A DNA stretch of 64,000 bases from Linyphia triangularis (Eukaryota; Arthropoda; Arachnida; Araneae; Linyphiidae): assembly GCA_963978545.1 (NCBI GenBank), contig OZ021730.1, forward strand, positions 3,202,201-3,266,200, read 5' to 3'. A program made the translations under genes and the position numbers. Below the pieces are notes generated by a model. It saw only the letters and a list, made by a program, of their open reading frames with translations, was not told the origin of the DNA and did no database searches. Below are positions 47,501-51,997 of the stretch, piece by piece; the stretch's first letter is position 1; each line of letters begins with the position of its first letter.

Positions 47501-47674
47501 AACAATTAAAATCTTTTCTAGGGCAATCTGTCAGCTGGCTTAAACAGACTTCTTAGTTTATGCAGTGAAAACTCTCTCAAAGTGGTTGCTTTGAGTATTA
47601 ACCATAGCTGCCGAGAAATTTTTTACAAGATTGTGAAAGACTATAATCAATCTCGATATCGTGGATATGTATGA
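2691..47674 (+). CDS. URB2: URB2/Npa2 homolog, ribosome biogenesis (partial, about 15 exons)
   Basis: The gene encodes the nucleolar protein URB2 (Npa2), which acts with URB1 and others in early pre-60S particles and in processing of large-subunit rRNA. It is assigned from the C-terminal exons: a segment with a cysteine-containing helix, a TQFAKLVPF-like block, VQ..TL..., then LLSLC, REIF and a final DYN..RYRGYV. These follow the order and spacing of the Urb2/Npa2 C-terminal domain as I remember it. Upstream exons are leucine-rich helical sequence consistent with an armadillo/HEAT-like solenoid. Visible exons give about 830 residues; the vertebrate protein is about 1500, so the N-terminus lies left of the window. 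Almost all adjacent exons agree in phase. Possible lesions are an exon split by a transposon, an in-frame TAG in exon 38632-38913, and a MITE abutting the exon at 25161. Confidence 0.8.
3036..3474. mobile_element. Palindromic MITE (TCCTAGTAAGGA family), copy 1
   Basis: The two halves are inverted copies: the left end reads GAGATTAAGAAGAAG then TCTAGTAAGG, and the right end is the reverse complement (CCTTACTAGGACTTATCTTAATCTC). The arms continue inward through a shared block with CAGTGCATTTAGAAACTA. It has no coding capacity. It lies in the URB2 intron after 2979. Other copies: 24749-25157 and 25590-28050. Confidence 0.8.
3475..4006. other. Intronic spacer, nothing recognised
   Basis: A+T-rich intron sequence with a T-run (about 3661-3685) and an AT dinucleotide run (about 3858-3880). 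No gene or mobile element is identified. Confidence 0.6.
4007..4370. mobile_element. hAT-like non-autonomous element, copy 1
   Basis: Begins CAGGAATTAAACTGTGG and ends CCCCAGCTTAAACACTG, imperfect inverted repeats. The body contains repeated 'TTTTGCTAAA' motifs. The flanking octamers CTTACGAA and TTTATGAA are a decayed 8-bp duplication typical of hAT elements. A longer relative lies at 10686-12059 with a better duplication. Confidence 0.65.
4371..5741. other. Intronic spacer with two short palindromic motifs
   Basis: No gene. Around 4601-4622 there is a perfect palindrome-like TACCTGGGTA..TGCCCAGGTA followed by GGTACC-rich sequence. Around 5545-5605 there are several TATTCGG/CCGAATA copies in both orientations. 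Both look like degraded transposon pieces that I cannot name. Confidence 0.45.
7070..8407 (+). mobile_element. Mariner-type element with chimeric inverted 3' ends
   Basis: Both ends carry the same long inverted repeat starting CAGGGTGGTTATAATTAAAG, continuing about 200 bp and including the end of the transposase reading frame. At the left end the C-terminal codons run on the minus strand (7282-7500, diverged, ending MDIEHML). At the right end they run on the plus strand (ending MHIEHML at about 8196). The right flank is TA; the left flank is not. The structure suggests rearrangement, with two 3' ends facing outward. Confidence 0.78.
7510..8196 (+). pseudogene. Mariner transposase, DDD catalytic core, broken
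   Basis: The plus-strand frame reads NILWSDEAHFTLD (first Asp), then GPFFFEGNTLRGP, FKQDDAPPHIARQ (second Asp) and PRSLDLNPYYFWLWGFLKD (third Asp), ending at the stop after about 8196. I count 37 residues between the second and third Asp, so a DD37D-type core. In-frame stops near 7660, 7690 and 7840 and loss of the N-terminal DNA-binding half make it non-functional. Confidence 0.82.
8400..8880 (+). other. Loop of the foldback element, possible decayed coding sequence
   Basis: Around 8745-8890 a plus-strand frame without stops reads like protein (LKFNAVDYTDFIDWSKYTI, PPLAMFTKDEELE). Its inverted counterpart is in the left arm. It resembles repeat-encoded proteins common in arthropods, but I cannot name the family with confidence. 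Confidence 0.35.
9959..10375. other. Spacer before URB2 exon, nothing recognised
   Basis: Slightly less A+T-rich than its surroundings, with short open frames but no splice-supported exon or repeat terminus. Confidence 0.5.
10376..10539 (+). CDS. URB2: URB2 exon
   Basis: Acceptor TTTCAATTTCAG is followed by a frame that joins exactly to the phase-1 end of the previous exon. It encodes a hydrophobic start, then PSLPSPINQRNGDFI and a helix ending VHVLLDANQ. The donor CAG/GTATGA leaves phase 0. Confidence 0.7.
10686..12059. mobile_element. hAT-like non-autonomous element, copy 2
   Basis: Begins CAGGGATTAAACTATGG and ends CCCCAACTTAAACACTG, matching the element at 4007-4370. Flanking octamers ATTTGGCT (left) and ATTTGGTA (right) agree at their first six bases, an 8-bp duplication as made by hAT transposases. 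It is longer because a MITE (10827-11260) has inserted into it. Confidence 0.7.
10827..11260. mobile_element. MITE, CAGAGTGGCCACA family, copy i
   Basis: Starts CAGAGTGGCCACAGAACC, ends TTGTGGCCACCCTG, and is flanked by an exact 5-bp duplication TTTAA. Near each end it contains repeated 'TCAGGGAAATGTCAGGGA'-type units. It is nested inside the hAT-like element. Confidence 0.85.
12060..13509. other. Intronic spacer with a short hairpin and degenerate repeats
   Basis: 12202-12232 contains ACATTCACCAT and its inverse ATGGTGAATG separated by six bases. Similar CATTCAC motifs recur near 12140, 12565 and 12645, suggesting remnants of one repeat at both ends of this interval. A T-run is at about 13455-13472. 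No gene is seen. Confidence 0.4.
13510..14162. mobile_element. Palindromic MITE (TGAGAGGCGACTGCAA family)
   Basis: The left side begins TTTGAGAGGCGACTGCAAA and the right side ends TTGCAGTCGCCTCTCAGTC. The arms stay complementary inward through 'GTGAGTAGATTACGAAT' and 'TTGAACTAAA', about 150-200 bp each. The centre contains TTACGTCATCAGTGACGTAA. It lies in the intron just before the URB2 exon at 14366. Confidence 0.82.
14366..14587 (+). CDS. URB2: URB2 exon
   Basis: 74 complete codons between acceptor TTTTTTAG and donor GTC/GTAAGTG, phase 0 at both ends. It contains LLHRAFLLLCDAVGK and an acidic helix (EILEDFLNGEDK). The phase agrees with the preceding exon. Confidence 0.72.
14663..14689 (+). 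CDS. URB2: Possible 27-nt URB2 exon, interrupted downstream by a MITE
   Basis: A good acceptor (TCGGTGCAG) opens a phase-0 frame of nine codons up to a GTAAAG donor at 14690. The MITE at 14697-15115 inserted 7 bp beyond the donor. It is very short and could be a spurious splice pair. It is kept because its phase fits both neighbours. Confidence 0.3.
14697..15115. mobile_element. MITE, CAGAGTGGCCACA family, copy ii
   Basis: Starts CAGAGTGGCCACAGAACC, ends TTTGGTGGCCACCCTG, with an exact 5-bp duplication AAAGT (14692-14696, 15116-15120). It is inserted at the donor side of the possible small URB2 exon. Confidence 0.87.
15825..16299. mobile_element. MITE, CAGGGTTCCCACGGTC family, decayed copy
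   Basis: Begins CAAGGTTCCCATGGTC and ends with a form of GTGATTTCAGTGAGAACGCTG. The body has the family's runs of 'GTCCTTGAAAATGC' and 'GGTCCTTAAAAG'. No clean target duplication; it abuts the next copy. Confidence 0.75.
16304..16517. mobile_element. Short MITE, CAGGGTTCCCACGGTC family
   Basis: Starts CAAGGTTCCCACGGTCC and ends AAAAGTAGGAACCCTG. It consists almost entirely of repeated 'GGTCCTTGAATTTTC' units. It lies in the same intron as, and directly after, the copy at 15825. Confidence 0.75.
16804..16950 (+). CDS. URB2: URB2 exon
   Basis: 49 codons, phase 0 to 0, between TTTTAATAG and AAT/GTAAGT. It encodes an amphipathic helix with KIEALMHKKQLSEVDVAQL, then a Trp-containing end (SSWDLN). 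Confidence 0.72.
16951..17746. other. URB2 intron, nothing recognised
   Basis: Very A+T-rich, with an AT/AC dinucleotide run near 17559-17580 and an A-run at about 17601. No transposon ends seen. Confidence 0.55.
17747..17901 (+). CDS. URB2: URB2 exon
   Basis: Opens after CTCGTCTTTTAG and closes at GA/GTAAGTG in phase 2. Contains VWRRLLEFLPLILNTIN and CFREIILHRDF. The two leftover bases are completed correctly by the exon at 22131. Confidence 0.75.
18395..19200 (+). repeat. Dispersed repeat B, copy 1
   Basis: Shares several separate blocks in the same order with 58620-59115: 'AAAAAGGCCATAAACA', 'AAACCAGTTTT', 'CCAACCAGTA.GGGATATGGCAAT', 'TTGGCAGAAACCT', 'TTTTGATCGGAC' and 'AGAAATTCTTC.TAAATATAAACTAATTTCACT'. 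In this copy the frame is broken. The family may encode a short protein (see 58655-59008). Confidence 0.6.
19896..21732 (+). pseudogene. Non-LTR retrotransposon (LINE) 3' fragment, RT remnant
   Basis: A 5'-truncated insertion. 19893-20099 encodes an open RT palm/thumb segment (INQSKTKYMQF, FEKVNSFTYFGSEINSE). Frames continue with breaks through CFYGLRKFLRS and a LYKILIRIVLTYASEM block to about 20625. The 3' end is a (GATGATGAT)n run at about 21716-21731, as several LINE clades make. The region 20640-21570 is untranslated and contains a piggyBac-like MITE and a C-run at 21476-21490. The clade is uncertain. Confidence 0.7.
20962..21233. mobile_element. piggyBac-like MITE, copy 1
   Basis: TTAA at both ends (20962-20965, 21230-21233) bounds inverted termini CCCATTGACGGTCATGC and TTGACCGTCAGTGGG. 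TTAA target use and a CCC start are typical of piggyBac-type elements. It is nested within the LINE remnant. A second copy lies at 39122-39398. Confidence 0.82.
21785..22130. other. URB2 intron end, nothing recognised
   Basis: A+T-rich sequence leading to the acceptor at 22130. No repeat termini or open frame of interest. Confidence 0.5.
22131..22274 (+). CDS. URB2: URB2 exon
   Basis: Acceptor TTTTTATTACAG. The first base completes the GA-T codon from the preceding exon and the frame is open to AAAAAG/GTAACA, again phase 2. Contains LTSIVLLSLQSPPFKKSK and SSVWKLDSLLLSRK. Confidence 0.75.
22275..23051. other. URB2 intron, nothing recognised
   Basis: A+T-rich with several T-runs (for example about 22870-22890). 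No transposon ends identified. Confidence 0.5.
23052..23745. mobile_element. TTAA-flanked MITE
   Basis: TTAA at 23052-23055 and 23742-23745 bounds inverted termini GGAGACATGGTAACCC and GGGTACCAAGTCCCC. The body is A+T-rich without coding sequence and has a long A-run at about 23560-23584. TTAA duplication suggests a piggyBac or Kolobok source. Confidence 0.72.
23746..24748. other. URB2 intron, nothing recognised
   Basis: Contains a 100-codon open frame (24134-24436) without recognisable domain or splice support. I regard it as chance. Confidence 0.45.
24749..25157. mobile_element. Palindromic MITE (TCCTAGTAAGGA family), copy 2
   Basis: Starts GAAGTCCTAGTAAGGACC and ends TCCTTACTAGGACTTTC, with inverted arms like 3036-3474 (CAGTGCATTTAGAAACTA near both ends). 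It stops directly before the coding frame of the URB2 exon at 25161 and probably replaced or displaced its acceptor. Confidence 0.82.
25161..25508 (+). CDS. URB2: URB2 exon with acceptor overlapped by a MITE
   Basis: The frame is open from 25161 to the donor AAA/GTAAGA at 25508 and encodes a helical segment with LSSFGRKLMKYKDTTPK and EEMCSYFNEILKSN. No usable AG lies immediately before 25161, because the palindromic MITE 24749-25157 ends there. The nearest phase-compatible acceptor inside the frame is at 25228 (ACTCAG/T), which would shorten the exon. The start is uncertain; the end is secure. Confidence 0.62.
25700..28000. mobile_element. 2.3 kb TA-flanked element with CAGTACCCCC termini
   Basis: Starts CAGTACCCCCAAAAAAAAAC and ends with the inverse (TTTTTTGGGGG..GTACTG). 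The inverted homology extends about 50 bp (AGAACGATGGCT.TATCTT). TA dinucleotides flank both ends (25698-25699, 28001-28002), as for Tc1/mariner elements. No transposase frame was found on either strand; the open frames at 25824-26152 have no recognisable domain. It carries a duplicated hairpin module (26611-27212). Confidence 0.8.
26611..27212. repeat. 301-bp tandem duplication, each unit with a near-perfect hairpin
   Basis: Units 26611-26911 and 26912-27212 are nearly identical. Each contains about 62-bp inverted arms (from ATAAGAATAGAGTGATTAAC to AAGCGTGGGGTGC and back) around a loop of about 65 bp. Sequence beyond the second unit (to about 27284) is the inverse of that before each hairpin, so the whole block is also an inverted repeat. 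Confidence 0.85.
28070..37395 (+). CDS. URB2: Probable URB2 exon split by a 9.25 kb nested insertion
   Basis: 28070-28097 and 37353-37395 lie on either side of a MITE that has duplicated CTATG (28093-28097 and 37348-37352). Reading across the insertion gives a 71-nt phase-0-to-2 exon after an AG acceptor at 28069 and before CAG/GTATTT. It contains LWQQVEDLWSD. Its phase fits the exon before it (ending AAA) and the exon after it if that starts at 37843. The acceptor tract is only moderately pyrimidine-rich. An alternative reading frame through the same bases also lacks stops, so this is a proposal rather than a certainty. Confidence 0.45.
28504..29132 (-). repeat. 3' LTR
   Basis: 629 bp, TG...CA on either strand. 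Nearly identical to 36706-37334. A small plus-strand open frame inside both LTRs has no support as a gene. Confidence 0.93.
29133..29148 (-). promoter_or_regulatory. Polypurine tract
   Basis: On the minus strand GGAAAAGGGGTGATAA ends exactly at the 3' LTR. It would prime plus-strand DNA synthesis. Confidence 0.75.
29149..31561 (-). other. Long non-coding 3' region of the LTR element
   Basis: 2.4 kb inside the element with no convincing frame on the minus strand, where env would be in errantivirus-like elements. The part 29700-30400 is visibly richer in G+C. T-runs at about 30956-30980 and 31299-31336 would be A-runs in the transcript. The only open minus-strand frame (30183-30398) has no recognisable domain. 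Confidence 0.55.
31562..35437 (-). pseudogene. pol: pol (protease-RT-RNase H-integrase), one in-frame stop
   Basis: From 35437 downwards: aspartic protease with FKALIDSGAN, reverse transcriptase with FVRLPYGMVNSSSIFQ and active-site FFIDDV. Then a single TAA at 33734-33736 in the same frame, followed by RNase H (FLACDASKISTGATLMQ), an HHCC zinc finger (HFGIAKTFEF to CETCGKL) and the integrase core: D in MDILGPL, D in LSDNGTYF, E in GKCERSN. The C-terminal end carries HPYNLRS. Everything except the one stop is open over 1290 codons. It overlaps gag in the -1 frame, so it needs frameshifting for expression. Confidence 0.92.
35476..36582 (-). CDS. gag: gag polyprotein of the LTR element
   Basis: Structural protein that packages the element's RNA. 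The frame is open further upstream (to 36615) but without an ATG there; the first ATG is at 36582-36580. A second candidate near 36469 opens MAQENVEMG. A retrotransposon gag-like helical region (ANFEGSKDETKFFFRQFDEV, NALRYLI) lies in the first 200 residues. Near residue 280 a single zinc knuckle reads CYLCGVSGDHFSTEC, i.e. C-X2-C-X5-H-X4-C, one residue longer than the classical spacing. The tail is rich in Arg, Gln, Asn and Gly. It ends at TAA 35476-35478, downstream of a slippery site. Confidence 0.9.
   Translation of the reverse strand: MVRGNRALHKHKTRSTTASIFRAETGRQNSGGSLNHTKMAQENVEMGSASKINGLALLTANFEGSKDETKFFFRQFDEVASLAKWNDSEKLTILKSKLKGNALRYLISDRELMNSQNYNLVRDKIMDFFKDELDVGQCQLDFSNCQMKQNESVKMFAHRLIVASNKYLGTTQTEISQDTRDVIDKLRLSKFVGSLLPEIQRDVLKLNPKSFEQAIEIAKNSQMALDTVAKCKINALKSENSYIQLEDQQPQEVNQMTNNHNPGQIMQCYLCGVSGDHFSTECEAFKNMINIPHQNRHDQQFPSTQNTRASFSGQRGGFRNVAQNRYFRSQNQHFRGNYRLNRGRNFQQNRGSAQNHFLGVEQQDMQNT
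35509..35515 (-). promoter_or_regulatory. Probable -1 ribosomal frameshift site (TTTTTTA)
   Basis: On the minus strand the heptamer T TTT TTA lies exactly in the gag frame 31 bases before the gag stop codon. The pol frame is -1 relative to gag and open across this point. The heptamer is a classical X XXY YYZ slippery sequence. I have not identified the downstream RNA structure. Confidence 0.75.
36691..36702 (-). promoter_or_regulatory. Primer binding site
   Basis: Minus-strand TGGTGCCGACTG starts three bases after the 5' LTR. TGG is complementary to the CCA end of a tRNA. The tRNA is not identified. Confidence 0.7.
36706..37334 (-). repeat. 5' LTR
   Basis: 629 bp. It contains the element's promoter in the minus orientation; I could not locate a definite TATA box. 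Confidence 0.93.
37592..37771 (+). other. Unassigned exon-like open frame
   Basis: After TTTCTTTGTAG a frame reads about 58 codons to TAA (37769-37771), beginning DGYALLQMHWCACCRV and ending DCQQYEELSIQRILCFER. It is less A+T-rich than its surroundings and cysteine-rich. Its phase does not fit URB2, but it would fit an alternative frame of the split exon at 28070/37353. It could be a decayed transposon gene or a terminal exon of another transcript. I do not recognise it. Confidence 0.35.
37843..37999 (+). CDS. URB2: URB2 exon
   Basis: A strong pyrimidine tract (about 37811-37835) precedes two nearby AG acceptors, at 37840 and 37842. The choice depends on whether the split exon above is used. 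The frame is open to GGG/GTAAGT, phase 0, and contains KFAEKIAEQLVTIFDGE and YLKEIMNTIEKLAEG. Confidence 0.7.
38090..38200 (+). CDS. URB2: URB2 exon
   Basis: 37 codons, phase 0 to 0, between TTTGTTATAG and GAG/GTAAAG. Contains DSFKLLLKHLISLVSKNSK, a typical solenoid helix. It lies only 90 bp from the previous exon, an intron free of transposons. Confidence 0.75.
38632..38913 (+). CDS. URB2: URB2 exon with in-frame TAG (or two exons around a 66-nt intron)
   Basis: 94 codons from acceptor TTTTTAG to donor ACT/GTAATT, phase 0 at both ends. The frame is broken once, by TAG at 38713-38715. Downstream it is clearly coding (ELELLQRLFPLWSSEEF, DLFEELTIQ). A GT at 38650 and the AG of the stop itself at 38714-38715 would define a 66-nt phase-0 intron that removes the stop. 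Against this, the 21 codons it would delete look protein-like. Either a nonsense mutation or a very small intron is possible. Confidence 0.65.
39122..39398. mobile_element. piggyBac-like MITE, copy 2
   Basis: TTAA on both sides (39122-39125, 39395-39398). Termini CCCACTGACGGTCATGCAC and TGATCGTCAGTGGG match copy 1 at 20962-21233, and the bodies are alignable throughout. Confidence 0.85.
40310..40640 (+). repeat. Dispersed repeat fragment, possible retroelement 3' region
   Basis: Contains 'CGCATACCAAATTTGAACAT', 'GGTCAATTTGTTTGGGAG' and 'ACAGACAGACATTTTTTC' and ends in A/T runs. It corresponds to the inverted fragment at 2222-2490. No coding sequence, so the class is a guess. Confidence 0.45.
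40909..41034 (+). CDS. URB2: URB2 exon
   Basis: 42 codons, phase 0 to 0, between TTCCTTTTAG and GAT/GTGAGT. Contains GLNLNIIKELLDCDSQKEE. Confidence 0.75.
41035..41990. other. URB2 intron, nothing recognised
   Basis: A+T-rich sequence. Around 41680-41790 there are repeated AAATTCC/AAAAAA patches. No element borders found. Confidence 0.45.
42000..42720. repeat. Degenerate repeat array with CG-containing motif
   Basis: Variants of 'CATTTTCGCCGAGTGTTACGCTGATA' alternate with 'GCTATTGCCGAGATTTG' about six times. Spacing is irregular and copies are strongly diverged. Isolated CG dinucleotides are retained in otherwise A+T-rich DNA. One more copy of the first part (TTTACGTTGGTATGTG.TG.TCATTTT) lies at about 47086-47160. 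Confidence 0.6.
42790..43880. other. URB2 intron, nothing recognised
   Basis: A+T-rich, with small chance open frames. It leads to the acceptor at 43880. Confidence 0.5.
43881..43972 (+). CDS. URB2: URB2 exon
   Basis: After acceptor CATCTTTTGAAG the frame reads SLVVAGSQDAVHGS and DGVLLCSQNMA up to donor AG/GTATGA (phase 2). The stretch LLCSQNMARL corresponds to the conserved cysteine-containing helix of the Urb2 C-terminal domain. A longer open frame in another phase is a shadow. Confidence 0.75.
44083..44474. mobile_element. MITE, CAGGGTTCCAACGGTC family
   Basis: Starts CAGGGTTCCAACGGTC, ends GAGTGGGAACCCTG, exact 5-bp duplication AATAC (44078-44082, 44475-44479). It inserted precisely at the left tip of the neighbouring MITE 44479-44874, so the duplication contains that element's first base. 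Confidence 0.88.
44479..44874. mobile_element. MITE, CAGTGGCCACA family, copy iii
   Basis: Starts CAGTGGCCACAGAACCTGG and ends TTTTGTACCCTG. Ignoring the later insertion at its left tip, its flanks are TAATA on both sides (5-bp duplication). Confidence 0.82.
44942..45352. mobile_element. MITE, CAGGGTTCCCACTGTC family
   Basis: Starts CAGGGTTCCCACTGTCATTG, ends GAGTGGGAACTCTG, exact 5-bp duplication GTAGC (44937-44941, 45353-45357). Confidence 0.88.
45788..45942. repeat. Near-perfect long hairpin
   Basis: The left arm (AAAAATTGTGAAATTTGCC, continuing to ATGGACATTTTTTT) and the right arm are complementary without mismatch for about 60 bp, with a short T/A-rich loop around 45858-45873. Transcription would give a long RNA hairpin. 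It could be a minimal foldback element or a small-RNA precursor. Confidence 0.85.
46287..46660. mobile_element. MITE, GAGGGTTCCCACGGTC, nested and carrying a SINE
   Basis: Begins GAGGGTTCCCACGGTCATT and ends AGCGAACCCTG. Flanks ACTTA and ACTTG are a nearly exact 5-bp duplication. From about 46546 its body is replaced by a tRNA-derived SINE. Confidence 0.72.
46579..46648 (-). ncRNA. tRNA-derived SINE head
   Basis: On the minus strand there is a tRNA-like cloverleaf: acceptor strands CCTGAT and ATTAGG pair, a B box GGTTCGAATCCC forms the T arm, and a stem TGGC/GCCA closes a seven-base loop GTTGCAT (anticodon position TGC, alanine-like). Sequence continues as a SINE body to about 46546 (GGAATCCACATTAAG). 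The first acceptor pair is mismatched, and its position inside a MITE argues for a SINE rather than a working tRNA gene. Confidence 0.75.
47326..47437 (+). CDS. URB2: URB2 exon, Urb2 C-terminal domain
   Basis: Acceptor AAATCTTTCAG; the first base completes the codon left by the previous exon. Encodes KTQFAKLVPFLIGDC and SVQYNTLETNIK, matching the order of conserved blocks in the Urb2/Npa2 C-terminal domain. Donor AAG/GTTAGT, phase 0. Confidence 0.82.
47522..47674 (+). CDS. URB2: URB2 terminal exon
   Basis: Acceptor TTTTCTAG, then 50 codons and TGA at 47672-47674. Contains LNRLLSLCSENSLKVV, CREIFYKIVKDYN and the terminal RYRGYV, the best-conserved end of the family. An ATTAAA poly(A) signal candidate lies at 47694-47699. 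The P-type transposon begins 195 bp after the stop. Confidence 0.85.
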   Translation, partial: GNLSAGLNRLLSLCSENSLKVVALSINHSCREIFYKIVKDYNQSRYRGYV

Positions 47675-48124
47675 TGCATAATATTTATAAATAATTAAAT
47701 ACTTTTGTATAGTTAACTATTTTAGCATATATGTTTTCTTTGTCTTTTAAAAAAATTTCATACACATGTCTTTAGATAATGGATATGGTGGGGAGGCAAT
47801 TATTTTAAGAGGGCTATATATTAATCTACTGGTAAGCAACACCCTCACTTTATTATTTACACTATCTACAGGGCTTCCGCGCGTATGGAAAGTCGGGAAA
47901 TGTTATGGTACGTCATGAATATGGACACTAGGTAAATTTTGTCATGTTAAGTCATGAATTTCGGCAAAATCAGGGAAATACAGTGAATTTCAAAACATTT
48001 TAAGTAAAATCACATAACTGTGACGTCATAAACTCCATGATTGCTATTCAACTCATCTAAAATTCATGTTTCGACTGAAAGAAAGGCAACAGTTAAAAAC
48101 CCTCGGCCAACATAGACCAAAGAT

Positions 48125-50240
48125 AAAGCCAAGGAGGAAAGAGGGGGGTAAGGAGTGGCCCCGGTTTATGCGCAGTAGCGCACAAAAGAAGCAGCCTGCG
48201 CAATGCATCTGGGATACATCCTAGCAGTTTCGCTTTCTGATAGCCAAGTGCAGACGAACCCGATGGCCCAAACTGGCTATCGTAGTTTCGTTACAACATT
48301 GTAGTGGCAAATTTAAATACATCTGAAAATTAAATAAAATATTTTAATTTAAATATTTACTTTTCTGAATTAAATATTTGCATATTATTTATAAATTACT
48401 GAAGATATATTTTAATAATTAAGGTTATTTGTTGAAGTGATTCTTAAGTACATTTTAAAGTAAAACGCGAGGGAAAAGAGTAGAGTTAGTTGTCAAAAAA
48501 TAACTAGGTTATAAGCAAAAAAAGTTTTATACATATGTATTAGTTTACCACATGTTTTTTAGTATTGATAACAAGAAAAAACACTTTATATATAAAAAAT
48601 AGTTTATTGCAGTGTGAAAAATATATGTATACTATGTTACAAAGTTTTATTCAGCAATATGTTTTTGGTTCAGCAAAATTAAAAATGCATTAATAATATT
48701 CAAACATAATAAAAATATTTGAATAAATAATTTTTAACAATATATGAAAGCATGTTCAGCCTTTTTGATTTTATTCACACATTTTGTAAATGGCATGAAT
48801 GTGAAAAAGGTTTTAAAGGAATGCTAGAAGAGACATACAAATTTAACAATACCTTTCCTTCTAGATTGGCTGAAAAAATGTTGAAACAATAATTTCCCAA
48901 AACTAAATATATTATTTAAGGACCTAGTTCTATATATGAGTTACATGATAAGGTACAATTTGAATTTGCATAACTATTATTTTACAACATATACTTTGAT
49001 CTGAATATTTAACTAATTACAATTTTCAATTACTTGTCCTTATTGTCCCTCACATTTTACACACTGAAACTAGGTATCAATCGTAATGTAAAAAAAAGGG
49101 GAAAAATATGTGAAATGTAAAATAAGAAAAAAATATTAAATTCATATATTTAAGGCTATGCAATAAGAGAAAAATCATTTCACACTAGTGTATATTTTAT
49201 ATTTACCATATAATATATATTGTGGTTATCATTATCAGGCATAATCAGTGCGAGTTTTGCAGAATATAAAATTTTACCTAAATACTATTTGAATGGTATG
49301 GAAAATTAGACACATAATCTTTACATATTTTGCTACTTAAATAAACCTGAATCACTGCTGAGCAGTTTTTAGTAACCTTGAAACATTAACAATTCCACAC
49401 AATATTTATATTATTATACGTTAAAGTTTCATTTACACAATTACAGCCCATATCTTTAAAAATAAAATACAGAAGAGCATTTTATGTTTAGAGACGTGGA
49501 ATAACTGAAATAATTCACTCAACCCACTAACTAGTATATTTAATTAAAAACATAACTTTCGATTTCTAAATTATGCAAATCTAGACTAATTGCTTAGATT
49601 TGTTTTTGTTTTGTTTTTTGGAACTACGGACTGTCTATTTCTGCCCCTTATAAAGTGCTTGCTTAGATTTTGTTAACTTATTAGAATACTATAATACAAA
49701 ATCCAACGATTGAAATATCAACAACCACTATCCCTACTTAACACGTGCAGATGAAATCAATAATAATGAAACAATAATATTTATTAAATTCATAAATTAA
49801 ACATCCATACAAGACATTGAAAAATTTTATACACTGCATTAATAGTAATCATTAATCCTAATATTACCACAATATTAACTTAGAAATTACTGCATGCTAC
49901 AAAAAGTATAAAACTAATTTTAATTTAATTTCAGAATTGTTTTTACCTGTGAAATGAAATATTTTCAGATTTTCTGGAACATCTATTATTACATTTGTAG
50001 GCCACACAAGCCATAATTGGTTATTTGAACATTAAAATACTAAAAAGATTTATTTTAAACTTTATTCTCCTTGAATTGCGTTGATATTTCTAAAGTCCGC
50101 GACAGCTACAAGAGCTAGGATGAATCCCAGAATGCATAGCGTTTTGTTATGCGCAGAACCTCGAAAAACCTGACAGCGATGCTTCAAATTCCGAAACGGG
50201 CAGGGCCCCTCCATACCCCCCTCCTTCCTCCTTGGATAAA
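48125..50240. repeat. Inverted repeat pair inside the P element
   Basis: About 48125-48235 (AAGGAGGAAAGAGGGGGGTA, TGCATCTGGGATACATCCTA) and the reverse complement of about 50095-50240 (AAGGAGGAAGGAGGGGGGTA, TGCATTCTGGGATTCATCCT) are similar with small gaps. A weaker third match lies near 55910-56000. The sequence is G+C-rich compared with surroundings. The inner copy lies just upstream of the transposase start, so a promoter or transposase-binding role is possible. Confidence 0.65.
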
Positions 50241-50335
50241 GCAGACTGATCATAAACCTCCAAATCCATGACCTAAGACGCGCGAGGAATTGTGGGGCAC
50301 ATAAATCCAAAATATAAACGCATTTTGTATTGACA

Positions 50336-50415
50336 ATGGCTGCTTGCTCCGCATTCGGATGTACAAATCGCCCATCAAAAAAAGTGCCTTCTGCTCCAAA
50401 AATTTCATTTCATAG
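50336..50415 (+). CDS. P-type transposase exon 1 (THAP domain, first half)
   Basis: ATG at 50336 in a good context, then MAACSAFGCTNRPSKK and ISFHR. This is the start of a THAP zinc finger with its first two cysteines (C-X4-C). Donor AG/GTAAGT at 50416. The next exon completes the Arg codon. Confidence 0.87.
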
Positions 50416-51798
50416 GTAAGTTCTTTTCTAACACTTGTCTAATTATACTTTGCATTGATTTTAGTTTCTAAAACTATTTATTTGTGTTTGAACGACTTCA
50501 AAATGAAAGTATGTAGTTTCGTTTGGGTACCAGTTTCGTTTTCGTTGATTACTGTGCATATCGCGGAATTTTTCATTAAATTTCAATTAGCCTACAGACT
50601 GCCATTTAATAATTAATAAATAACTACCACTTTAGAAGAGGCAATTGAGGTGTCTGAATTTTTAAGAATTGTTTTCATGAAGTCATTCTTTTCTGGAGAG
50701 GAAGGATGAGTCACGTTAGGTAAACAAGTTTCGAATGAAAGCATGTGTGCTCTTCTCTCCGGAAATGGAAAAACATAGTTGATTCTCTAATTTGGTTTCA
50801 ATGTTAAGAAACCAGTCAATGATGATGGAGTGCATTCAATAAATAAAAGTCACAGTTCATGAAGAACTCGGTGTGTAAAAGGATTAGTTTCCCATAAGAC
50901 AAAAAAGTTAAACCGAAATTTACATGTTACCTAACAATACAAAATTTGTCAGCTATGTAATAATGAATATGTAATACATCTGTCCAATTCCTACAATATA
51001 GTTATTATAACATACATTAAAATTATGTGCTAAATATTATGCGTTAGCAATATATTAAATTTTTGGGAAAAGAATGAAAAAATTTAATTTCTTGAACATT
51101 TGTTAAGTGTTAAATGGGATTTCCGTTTTATGAAATTGCTATTATCAAATTAGTATTTCTCACCTTATATGAGTTGTTATTACCTTTTATTAGTTATTTG
51201 TTTTGGCTCCAAAGCTACTAGATATAATGCATTAATACATAATTACAAGGATCTGACTAAGATCATCAATCCAAATTAAAATGGGAGAATACTAACTGGA
51301 GGTCTTTTAATAGGAATTTGCCCAAAATTTGTGTCTCGTAATGGGGAAAACTCGTCACATGAAAACTTCAACAAGCCAATTCGATAACTGATTTGAGATA
51401 GTCGTTACAATTGTCATTATTACTAATTAACATAGAAAAAACACGATGGGATCAAACCAGACTTTAAACTTTATTATGAAGAGGTTTTTCATTTTGCAGT
51501 TTTTACCTGTTTCTTTTATAAAAAGCACATTTCCAATTTTTTTAAGGTTGCATTAGATTTTCCTTATGCAAAAAGAACTACATAGACATAATGGTTTCGC
51601 GTATATTGTCTTCTGTCTGATATTCCCCTTAAAAGCTAGTAGACATGATGGCAGTTGTGACAGAGACCGTCTTGCATTGATTGTTGGACTTAAATAACTC
51701 AGTATTTTCTGCCATCTGACAATATTGTGTTCATCCAAACTCCAAGAGATGCAATGCCCCTGTTTTTCAGCACTCGTATTATATTAATTTGTTCACAG

Positions 51799-51997
51799 AT
51801 TTCCAAAAAACCCTGAACAAAGGGCAGCATGGATTAAAGCAGTGAAAAGGAAAAATTGGGAGCCCTCAAAAGTCTCGCAATTATGTTCTGAACATTTCAC
51901 AGAAGATATGTTTGATAGGAGCTCCACTCTCAGGATTCAACTCCAACCAGGAGCAATTCCAACTGTCTTCAAAGCTTTCCCTTCATATTTGCAACAG
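51799..51997 (+). CDS. P-type transposase exon 2 (THAP domain, second half)
   Basis: Acceptor TTGTTCACAG; begins FPKNPEQRAAWIKAV, with the conserved Trp. It then has LCSEHFTEDMF (Cys and His zinc ligands) and LQPGAIPTVF, the AVPTIF-like end of the THAP fold. Donor CAG/GTACTA, phase 0. Confidence 0.88.
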